NCBI GenBank assembly: GCA_946965045.2
Contig: OX337240.1
Location: 1,550,001-1,614,000, forward strand
Reading direction: 5' to 3'
Length of the DNA stretch: 64,000 nucleotides
Origin: Epithemia pelagica
Lineage: Eukaryota; Bacillariophyta; Bacillariophyceae; Surirellales; Surirellaceae
The first letter of the stretch is position 1; each line of letters opens with the position of its first letter. Of the stretch, positions 34,663-43,013 are shown piece after piece. Below the pieces are notes generated by a model. It made no database searches. It was not told the DNA's origin and saw only the letters and a list, made by a program, of their open reading frames with translations. A program made the translations under genes and the position numbers.

Positions 34663-34720
34663 AAGCGAGTAGCGTATAGCTGTCTCCCATATGAGCGAGA
34701 CAGCTATACGCTACTCGCTT
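34663..34720. repeat. Left subterminal hairpin of element B
   Basis: Perfect 24-bp arms (beginning AAGCGAGTAGCGTATAGC) separated by 10 bp. The arm shares the GAGTAGC and TAGCTGTCTC blocks with the element A palindrome. Confidence 0.92.
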
Positions 34721-35017
34721 AACTTCGACTTTCATTAACTTCATCAAAAACCAAAGTCTGTCAAATCTGACTTCTTCGTTGTAAAGATCTTGAAATTCTG
34801 AATAACTTCATATATGATAGTCTACAGTAAATACACAGTCATTAGCGTGATATTTCGCTTTGAAAAATTGACGATTTTCCTCAATTTTGTTCATTTCGAT
34901 CATCCTTCGCCCATGGCCCAACTTTGTACTCTTATACATATCTACCATTTTGGCCGATCGTTGCAGGATTCTCCATTCCGACGGTCCATATAGTGAAGAA
35001 GACGTCCACGAAAGGCA

Positions 35018-38000
35018 ATGTCGTCTGCAGTTGTACCTACGGAGAACGACGATCACGAGTCCTCACAGCCGAATTCGTCACAGTCACTCCTCGATGAAGA
35101 TACTGATCCACCCGTCGCACCTCAAGCCCATACCTATCCAGATTCTGACCAACCTATTGGTAGAGATCATCACCAACCTCATGTTGACAATGATCAAGAT
35201 GATGCTGTCGCTATTTCTGCATCACCACAACCAATACCGAATGCGGATGGCGAGCCACCCGTCGATGCTGAGCGACCTGTTCCACCTCCACCTCCACACC
35301 CAGTCGGAAATATTGCACAAGGACAAGAAACAAATACCGAGACACAAGAACTATTACCCGAAGGGGAAAGTCTTCCGGCCCATTTGCCCGGACGAGGTCA
35401 ATCCACTAAGCCACGTTCCCGATTTAGCTACTCGAAACGGTATCTCGTCTCACCTGACGATTTTTGGATTCATCCAAACTTCCACGAGGAATTTTGTCGT
35501 CGCTTTCGTCCCAACCCTACAAACCGTCCTATAAATCTCGTTGGGAAAATTGCAGAGTGTCCTACGAAGAAGAATGGAAATGTATATTCCATTGTATGGG
35601 ACAATTCAACACTCTCATCTCTCGAGGTTCCACAGAATTGGATCAAATCTCAATTCACCTCCAACTCTACAGTAAAGGAGAAACTTCGTCAATGTATTCA
35701 AGAGTACAACCCAAGTCAACATGGCCGGGGAAACCAACCATCTCAAACACAACAATCGCAACAAACAAGCCAGTTGCAAACGCACCAACCAAACCAAACT
35801 TCTGTGGTGGTGACTCAACAGAACAATTCTCTGAACAACAACAATGCACAAGCTCCTGTTGTTCAGCATCGCGGATCAACACAACAGCCTCCACCTCCTT
35901 CCACAGCAGAGCGCGCACGACACCGAGCCGCAATCAGGAATGTTCCGGAATCTTCTCTTAGACGCTCTCCTTGCCGTCATTCTCGTCGCAGCTCAACATC
36001 CAACCCGCCATCCACTCAAGAAAGAGCCCAAGGGCGGGCAGCTCTAATAACTGCTCCTAACGGCGGCCCTTCTCCGTCAGAAAATGGGAACGACGAAAAC
36101 AACGATACTCCAACCACCCAAGTTCCAACCCGTCTTTTCGGCAGTACAAGTACTTCTGTCTCTACAAGAGCTACGGCAGCTGCACGGCGACAGCGTCGAC
36201 AGGAAGAAAACACAGAAGACGATGCATCAGAGAATGGGGAAGATTCTTCGTCTGACGAGGACGACAATGGTGGGTATGAACTGGATTTCAATGCCACAGT
36301 TGATAGGACTGTCGATCCCTTAGATGACTATGACGACAATGATGACAATAATGAAGACGAAGAAAATGTTGTCCAAAGCGACGACTCGGAATCAACAGAC
36401 GACGACGATGATCCCAACAATTCAACAAATCTGAAAGTGCTCATAGACAATCTACAATGGCACTACCGGACCGTTGATCAGTCAGACAGTGTTTTCGACT
36501 GGGTGGGACAAGAACGACACCATCGATCAATGTTTCGAGGAAGTGATGGGTTGAAGGCCGGTGTTGCAAATTCGTTCAATACTCCCTTTGATTGTTTGCG
36601 CAATGTTGGTGGACTTTCGGAGTCTCTGATTTCGGACATGGCAGCAGCAACCAATCGTTACTTCCATCAAAAAATCCGTCCTAAGCTCATGGGTCGGCGT
36701 GGTTATTTTCACTCACAGAAGTGGAAGGATGTCACTATCCAAGAAATGACAAGGTTTCTTGGTATCATCTTGATGATGTCGTTGAGACCACTCGACAGTG
36801 GTGGTTATGCATCCTATTTCAACACCTCCAATCGAATGTACAGTCTTGGCACTGCCATCCCATCGGTAGAAATTCTCGATAGTACCGGCTGGGCGTCTAA
36901 GTACATGCGTTTGGCTCGGTTTCGCCAAATAAGGGGAGCCTTCCATCCCGAATCAAAAGGCGCCGCACGTGGGGGGGACAAATGCTACCAGTTGCGTAAA
37001 CTTATACAGGCAGTCAATGCAGCTTCGAAGAGGTCTTTTATCATTCCTCAAGATCTTTCGTTTGATGAAGGTGGAATTGGTTGTCGGTCTAGATACTGTC
37101 CAGTGCGTCAGTACAACAAGGACAAACCTGCCAAATTCCGAGTTGATTTCTTTATTTTGGCGTCGTCTACAAGTTACGCCATTTTACACATGGATGTGTA
37201 TCAAGGCAAAAATGCCACGAACTCCTACATCAGGCATGAAGCACGCCGCCTTCCTACTACGATGAAGGCTGTTGTTAACGCTTGCTACGCGTTGGAGCTA
37301 AACAAGGAGACCAATGGCTTCAGGCATTTGTCTATGGACAATAGATATGCGGCACCACAACTTCTTGTGATTCTACGAGATCGCCTCAAAGTTCTTGCCA
37401 CCGGAACAGTACGAGTCAACAGGGTCGGTTGGAGCAAATCACTGATGAATCTGAAAAAAACAAAAACCAACCGAGGCACAATGAAGCTTGCACATGACAA
37501 AGTAAATGGTGTTATCATTGGACAATGGGTTGACTCCAAAGTTGTTAACTTTGTGTCGACATACGAGAACATTGGTACCGGACAAGTGCAACGTCAAGTG
37601 GGCCCAAACAAGGAAAGCTTCAACTGCCCACAAATGCTGATTCGATACCAGACTAACATGGGTGGAATCGACAATGGTGACCAAATGAGGTGCCATATGG
37701 GCGGTTTTGCCACCCATGTCCACTTCAAGAAATGGTATAAGAAAGCCGGTCTGGGGATCATGGACATCATGCTACTGAATTCGTTCATTGCATGGAACAC
37801 GTCCGCTGGTGACCGGGTACGGTCCAGACGCACGAAGCTATCAAGGCACGAGTTCTACACAGTCGTCGCTCAGGAGATGTGCAGTTATGTGCATGCAGAC
37901 GAAGTTGATGCATTGGCTCGACGGACTGGAGTACAGAGAAACACTGCATGCGAGGATGGTCACTACCCGGTTCCCATTGATACTTCGAAACGGATGGGAT

Positions 38001-38287
38001 GTGCCGTTTGTTTGTTGGAGCATCGGTGGAAACGTAAGGAGATTGGAATGAAAGGTCTGTTTTCAAATGTAGGCCAATGTGCCAAGTGCGGAATTGTGGC
38101 ACACCTGGTGTCATGTAAGGACGACCGGGAGGACGGATGGAAAATTCATAAGCTACCACAATTCGCGAACCATACTTGCTTTGAAATACTCCATTCGACA
38201 CATGGCAGGGAAATGTTTATGTGTCGTTCAACAAGTGGCGAGGATGGCAGATACAAGTACACAACAAAAAAAACCACCCTTTTATAA
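35018..38287 (+). CDS. piggyBac-type transposase (DDE_Tnp_1_7), N-terminally extended
   Basis: The start is the ATG at 35018 and the frame is 1,089 residues, about twice the usual piggyBac length. The first 480 residues are Pro/Gln/Asn/Ser and acidic rich, but include a conserved block at about 125-225 (SRFSYSKRYLVSPDDFWIHP to NWIKSQF) shared with element A. The catalytic core has Asp683 (LSFDEGGIGCRSR), Asp774 (LSMDNRYAAPQLL, with GTVRVNR after it) and Asp885 (NMGGIDNGDQMR), matching the piggyBac DDD pattern. A Cys/His-rich C-terminal domain follows (CEDGH, CAVCLLEHRW, QCAKCG, HTCFEI). A one-base deletion in the A-run at 38266-38273 ends the frame about 60 codons early; the frame with the element-A-like tail continues to 38469. 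All Cys/His ligands lie before the shift, so the protein may still work. It excises and inserts the element at TTAA. Confidence 0.92.
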   Translation: MSSAVVPTENDDHESSQPNSSQSLLDEDTDPPVAPQAHTYPDSDQPIGRDHHQPHVDNDQDDAVAISASPQPIPNADGEPPVDAERPVPPPPPHPVGNIAQGQETNTETQELLPEGESLPAHLPGRGQSTKPRSRFSYSKRYLVSPDDFWIHPNFHEEFCRRFRPNPTNRPINLVGKIAECPTKKNGNVYSIVWDNSTLSSLEVPQNWIKSQFTSNSTVKEKLRQCIQEYNPSQHGRGNQPSQTQQSQQTSQLQTHQPNQTSVVVTQQNNSLNNNNAQAPVVQHRGSTQQPPPPSTAERARHRAAIRNVPESSLRRSPCRHSRRSSTSNPPSTQERAQGRAALITAPNGGPSPSENGNDENNDTPTTQVPTRLFGSTSTSVSTRATAAARRQRRQEENTEDDASENGEDSSSDEDDNGGYELDFNATVDRTVDPLDDYDDNDDNNEDEENVVQSDDSESTDDDDDPNNSTNLKVLIDNLQWHYRTVDQSDSVFDWVGQERHHRSMFRGSDGLKAGVANSFNTPFDCLRNVGGLSESLISDMAAATNRYFHQKIRPKLMGRRGYFHSQKWKDVTIQEMTRFLGIILMMSLRPLDSGGYASYFNTSNRMYSLGTAIPSVEILDSTGWASKYMRLARFRQIRGAFHPESKGAARGGDKCYQLRKLIQAVNAASKRSFIIPQDLSFDEGGIGCRSRYCPVRQYNKDKPAKFRVDFFILASSTSYAILHMDVYQGKNATNSYIRHEARRLPTTMKAVVNACYALELNKETNGFRHLSMDNRYAAPQLLVILRDRLKVLATGTVRVNRVGWSKSLMNLKKTKTNRGTMKLAHDKVNGVIIGQWVDSKVVNFVSTYENIGTGQVQRQVGPNKESFNCPQMLIRYQTNMGGIDNGDQMRCHMGGFATHVHFKKWYKKAGLGIMDIMLLNSFIAWNTSAGDRVRSRRTKLSRHEFYTVVAQEMCSYVHADEVDALARRTGVQRNTACEDGHYPVPIDTSKRMGCAVCLLEHRWKRKEIGMKGLFSNVGQCAKCGIVAHLVSCKDDREDGWKIHKLPQFANHTCFEILHSTHGREMFMCRSTSGEDGRYKYTTKKTTLL

Positions 38288-38535
38288 TGGCCTTGCGAGA
38301 AAAGCATGGTTTGTCCCCAGAATACACAAGGAAAAGACGACGCAGTACTGGCAGTGAAAACATGCAAGAGGACAATGAGGAAGCCAATGACAACAACGGA
38401 AACGAGAACGACAACAACGACGACACTGAAAGCAATGAAGACGAAACCACCAATATCCATGAACTGTAAAGACAATACTAATCTAAGTAAAGAAGAGAGC
38501 ATTTCGTAGTTCTCAGTACATGTTTAGTAGGCTAG

Positions 38536-39166
38536 TTAGGCATCGCCATCAGTGGGAGCAGGTCGGAAACCCACATACTGTTCATCCGTGTTTTCATTTG
38601 GAAAGTTTTCACGGACGAAATCTACCAAACAATCCGGCAGTGGAACTCGGTAACCACGTCCAAGGGGACCGTGAAGCTTATTCGACAAGCGCCGATATAG
38701 CTGGTATCGAATTGCACGGTTCGACTCACCTTTGTTTCTGAGATGCATGGCGATTTCATGAATGTAGCTAAGGTGTTCGACAACAACGCAAGGGTTTTGC
38801 TGGCAGATAGAGCACACGTTTTCCCAGTACATGTATCCATGCGATTTCGTGCGCGGCATGTTGTTGTTTAGCTCGTAGAGAATCTTCTCGATGCTTTCGG
38901 GGCAAGCATATTCAATGGGAATGTACCTTGTTTCGGTAGCTTCAGAAGTCTCGTCGATGACTATTCCCTGTTCCCCAGTTACCAACACTTGCGATTTCTT
39001 GAGGGTAAAGGGAACCATCACGCCACTGCGTGGAACACTGTTGTCGTCGAGGGTCGACTCTGCGATTTCGACGGAATCAATGAGATCTGCGAAACAAGGT
39101 GAGGTGAGAATGAAGAAAAAGGACTTCATTGACTGAATTCTTGAAAGAAAAGAACTCACCGTCCAT
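38536..39166 (-). CDS. piggyBac B accessory gene, two exons, Cys/His protein
   Basis: Exon 1 is only 7 nt (39166-39160, ATGGACG). A 73-bp intron (39087-39159, GTGAGT...CGCAG) precedes exon 2 (39086-38536). The product is 185 residues. A Cys/His cluster has Cys94, Cys97, Cys102, His107, His112 and His117 (CSICQQNPC then EHLSYIHEIAMH), spaced like a metal-binding finger. A basic helix (NRAIRYQLYRRLSNKL) follows, then GPLGRGYRVPLPDC and a segment ending YVGFRP. The YRVPLPDC...FP...YVGF pattern is reminiscent of uncharacterised algal proteins, from memory. It lies between the transposase and the right hairpin, so it travels with the element. A DNA-binding or regulatory partner role is inference. 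Element A lacks it. Confidence 0.8.
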
Positions 39167-39295
39167 GATCTTCCGATAGGAGGTTGTAGATTGATCGTAG
39201 CCTTCAATGAATGAGGGATGAATGAGGGGAAAAAAAGATACTGTGGTCATTGCTTAACACGGTTCTGTTAGTGTTTTAAGAAGGGAGACAACTAA

Positions 39296-39351
39296 GCGAG
39301 TAGCATGTTGTCTCCCATAAACTTTATGGGAGACAACTATATGCTACTCGC
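39296..39351. repeat. Right subterminal hairpin of element B
   Basis: Imperfect inverted repeat with arms GCGAGTAGCAT...GTTGTCTCCCATAAA and the complement, centred near 39323. It matches the left hairpin and the element A palindrome in the GAGTAGC and GTCTCCCAT blocks. Confidence 0.9.
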
Positions 39352-39387
39352 AGAAGCTTAACACCCGTTCTTTACGAATGGCGTTAA

Positions 39388-41037
39388 TCCACTCATTCTT
39401 GACGGTCCACAAAACTCTTTGTACGACCCAGTGTTCTGCTTTTCGATCGAGGACCGACGACTCAACCCTACACGGAACCTCTCTTCGTATCTCTATGGGT
39501 GGATGTATGTCTAGCATCCTTCAAAGACGTAGAGTATACCGAGAAAGAGCCATGTTGTTAAGGTGATGAGTTGATACAGCTTTTCGCAGAATGAAACGAT
39601 CAATGGTCCTCCTTGGCATTGGACGGTGCCACCAGAGAACATAGCAGATAACATCCCTCTCCCCTAGTAGACAGTGGCGTCTTGCATCTTGCTCCGAAAG
39701 CACCAAAACAGGAGAAACGGAAACAACTTTCTGGCGATGATGGCACTTTTTTTCTCACTCATGTAGAGTAGACGTTCCTATCTCAAGATGCCTATTTTCT
39801 CACCATGTTCCAAAAAGTCGTTGGAGAATGCCGACGAGACGTTGCTGGATACGGAGAAAGGCGTTACATCCAGATTTTATCCTCGCGATACTCTTGGACT
39901 TTGTCTTGTCATTACGATATGGAAGCAAGACAATTTCAGCACTTGGCAACATATGGAATACCACACTTAGATAGTCCCATGGTCTATCCCACTCTTGATA
40001 CTAGCTAGTGCAGCATAATAGGAATAGGAGTATAATATACAATAGGGTTGTAGCTATTGAAGCGAGAACTCCCCTAGCAAGAGTCCAGTCGCAGATCACG
40101 AGTTATCCCCCAAGTCATTTTGATGGAGTCATCTTAGTCCTCGCCCTCCCGGGCCCGGCGCGTCGGTCGGCTCACTCCGCGCGGGTGAGTGCGGCAGCGT
40201 TAAAATTAGTGTTGGGGGAGCGCTATTTCAACGATGGGAATTGGGAACGTGCCTATTGAGGTCAATGGGAACGTTCCCGTTCCCAAAGGCATGCCTTTGG
40301 TAACCCGGATGTAACTCTAACCCTAAACATGACTCTAGCTCACTAAACGCCCAGATAAGATAGAATAACACTGTACTCCGAGTAATAGGCTAGGAAAGCA
40401 CGATAAAAAAAAGGAACAATCTATTTTAACGCTGCCGCGCGTACCCGCTAGGGTATCGTCGACCGACGCGCCCGGCCTCAGAAAACTGAGGCGAGGACTA
40501 ACAAATCAAGAAAAAGGTTGGAACATTACGGGAAAGGGTGTGCAGACCGGAGGATGACTGGGCGCCAAGTATTGAGCCAGTTCCTCAGTTGGATGGCTAG
40601 GACAGCACGATAATATACGTAGTCGCATATGTAGTCGCATTTGGGAATTCCTGGCGGCTTTTTGGCGGCGACGGGAATTGGGAACGGGAACTGGGAATTC
40701 CTCTGGGAACGGCATGCCCCGTGCCAGATTCCCCCAACCCGAGTTAAAGAATAGACCATAGTTTTTTTTTCATTTTGATGGAGTCATCGTCGGTCATCTT
40801 GTACTCGTGTTCTCAACTCGTACTGCCCTTTGTCGTACTCCCTTCAGATAATCAAAAGGTATCTATTGGCTCACCCGCAAGTGTCCCCACTATCGGACAC
40901 CTGACAGCCATCCGACATACTATGACGACAAAGAAAGTTGTTCTTGAAACAAGTCTTCTCTGAGTGGATACTGCCCCTGCATGACTTAGCTTCAAACAGT
41001 GTCATTCCATTGTGTAAGACTCGCCGGTTCTATCAGA
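39388..41037. other. Intergenic region with GC-rich insertion
   Basis: No convincing gene between the right TTAA of element B and the MYND gene. It contains a TAGGAGTA motif (40025-40032) and the GC-rich repeat structure at 40115-40788. Confidence 0.55.
40115..40788. repeat. GC-rich MITE-like insertion between 19-bp direct repeats
   Basis: TCATTTTGATGGAGTCATC occurs at 40115-40133 and again at 40770-40788. Exactly after the first copy an imperfect inverted repeat of about 80 bp begins (TTAGTCCTCGCC at 40134, ending GGCGAGGACTAA at 40490-40501). Shared inner blocks are GGCGCGTCGGTCG and GCGGCAGCGTTAAAA. Related GGGAATTGGGAACG-type blocks lie both inside and outside the inverted repeat, so the structure looks nested or rearranged. 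The superfamily cannot be assigned. Confidence 0.7.
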
Positions 41038-42980
41038 ATGGTTTCCGCCTCTATGGATATTTGTGGCTTTTTGATTCCAGCCAAGGACGATGCTGCCTTG
41101 AAGGAGATTTCGGTGGGTCTGACGGACGGTTCCGACCGACAAGAACAGATTCACTCCGAGATGGGCAAACTCCTGGGTGGTATTGATTTTGGACACGATG
41201 GGCGTCAAGTGCTGCTCGTGAGGCCGTGGGGAGGACAACCGGGCCTCATGGCGTACTACGAAGATGGTGTCCGACGACAAAGCAACAAGACAAACAATCG
41301 CCGAGCAACGTGTTTTGCCATGACCTGTGGCCTCTTGAATGCCCGTTTTGTCGGTGATGTTGTGGTCTTGACGGTCCGTCCAATGTCGCAAACCGCAACC
41401 GAAGCTGCAGAGGTGCTTCTGACGATCGATCAACTGTCGGCTGCCTGCCATACACCGGACCTTCGATCCGAAGCACTCCTGCAACTGGCAGGAACCAAAG
41501 AAACTGTCCCCGAATCCATTGCCAATGCTGTCTCCAACAATTATCATGATCGTGCGGTGCTCAAGAGGTTCAGTGATGTCATGAGGGATCGAGCCATGAG
41601 CGATGACGAGTCTGGTGATTTTGTTAGTTTTTTGGACAGCGAGGGCGATGCGTTTGATCTGGACGATGATGATGACGACGACGACGATGTTGCCGAATGC
41701 GCGAGTCGATCGTTGGATGCAGGGGGAATTGAGTTTGCCGTCACTCGTGTTCCCCTATGTCTGCATTGTCGAAGGCCTGTTTCCAGTCTCTGCAATAAAT
41801 GTCAGGCTGCATACTTTTGCGATCCTCCCAGGAACTGTCGCCAAGAAGGGTAAGCATCCGTCAACCCACTATGATCATTTTGGTATCCATTGTCTAACGG
41901 GTGTTCGGATTTGTTATGGGTTACAGCTGGTCTCATGACTGTTTGTGTGCAACTTGGAGTCTCTACGCACAACGGAGACCGGAACTTTCGTCCTTCCCTT
42001 TAGGGTCGTGGACCGAGGACATTGTTACTCGACAATGCGAACTTTCCGATGAGCCATACGAACAATTTCTTGGAAAGCTTGGAATTGAGAGGAGTGGTAG
42101 CAGCTGGTGGAGGGCCGAGTTTGGAGGGTGGTCAGGTGGAAGTAGTGATAGTGCAAGGACCGTAGACTTGGACACTGGCTTGAACTATGCACAAGGATTT
42201 GCCCCTGTTACGGATATTCCGGCAGAAGAAGATATTGCCATGGACGAACTCAAGGCGAAAAACTGGGACGACAAACGTGGACTTTGTCGCCTCAGCGATT
42301 GGAGCGAATACTACCAGCTACGTGCGATTCCCCTTTCCAGCCCCGTTGCACTCCTCCTCACCTTTCCCTTGACTTTGTATTACGCAATTCTTGAGTATGG
42401 AATGGTTCCTTGCAAGGTTGCCCGCATGATGGAGCGTCCGCTCCGTATTGACATTGTTGGTGTGGAGAAGGAGCTGCACTTTCTTCCTTTGTTCCAAGAA
42501 GCTGCATTTCTGTTGCCGGACGATTTGAAGCTTGAGTTGGTCTTTGTCGTTCGTTCTGATATGGTGCCAGAGTCAATGAGAAACGCCCAACGCAGGGAAA
42601 GAACATTCAACTTTGGCAGCAAACTTGATATCAGAGTTGTCTCTGGAACCTATGGTGACTCACTGGATCCCCTCTTTGACTGTGGTCGATCGGGTCCACC
42701 GAACATGGTCATGGCGTTCAATGCAGGCTTGTACGCGTACGAAACCTGGAGAAGTGTGGTCGAGTTCTTACAAAAGAACAAGAGTTGCATTGGTGTGTTC
42801 TCGGACTACAATGAATGGAGTGGTGTGCAATGCGCCAGCTTGGGTGGTGGTACTAGTCGTACATCACTGCGGGTGAATCCATTTCGCCAGCCTCGAGCAA
42901 TGCCCGTTTACAGCATGAACCTTCCACAATTCAGCAACGGTTTCTTATATGTATTCAACAAACAAGATGCGGAGGAGTAG
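41038..42980 (+). CDS. MYND-type zinc-finger protein, two exons
   Basis: Exon 1 is 41038-41849, the intron is 41850-41926 (77 bp, GTAAGC...TACAG), and exon 2 is 41927-42980. The product is 621 residues. The MYND finger at about residues 242-280 is assembled across the intron: CLHC, CNKC, YFC, NC, then W-S-H-DCLC, with H-x3-C at the end. The N-terminal 200 residues are globular, then an acidic run of nine consecutive Asp precedes the finger. The C-terminal 200 residues (RIDIVGVEKELHFLPLFQEA; LPDDLKLELVFVV; NMVMAFNAGLYAYETW; NPFRQP near the end) resemble the C-terminal domain that follows MYND fingers in MSS51-like proteins. The finger usually mediates protein contacts. The family assignment of the C-terminal domain is tentative. 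Confidence 0.85.
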
Positions 42981-43013
42981 ATAATTTAAATCTGATTGCA
43001 AGCTTTCTTTGGT

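Larger units (their letters stand above)
25519..35143. repeat. Tandem duplication, copy 2
   Basis: Direct repeat of 11828-25518 lacking the Harbinger insertion. The junction at 25517-25518 joins sequence found at 35142-35143 (inside piggyBac B) to sequence found at 11826-11827 (end of the LRR gene), with 2 bp of shared AT. The right edge continues into the full-length piggyBac B. Confidence 0.95.
34653..39383. mobile_element. Full-length piggyBac-like element B with two genes
   Basis: Bounded by TTAA at 34649-34652 and 39384-39387. Perfect 12-bp inverted termini read CGCCATTCGTAA. Long hairpins lie inside each end (34663-34720 and 39296-39351). It carries a plus-strand transposase gene and a minus-strand accessory gene whose 3' ends face each other, 66 bp apart if the transposase reads to 38469. 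Length 4,731 bp. It is related to element A across most of the transposase but has an extra 0.8 kb on the right holding the second gene. Confidence 0.94.

Noticed and set aside
40134-40788. Retroposon with a 19-bp target duplication
   Set aside because: The poly-T run lies at the right end, the wrong side for either orientation of a target-primed element. Kept only as an unclassified repeat.
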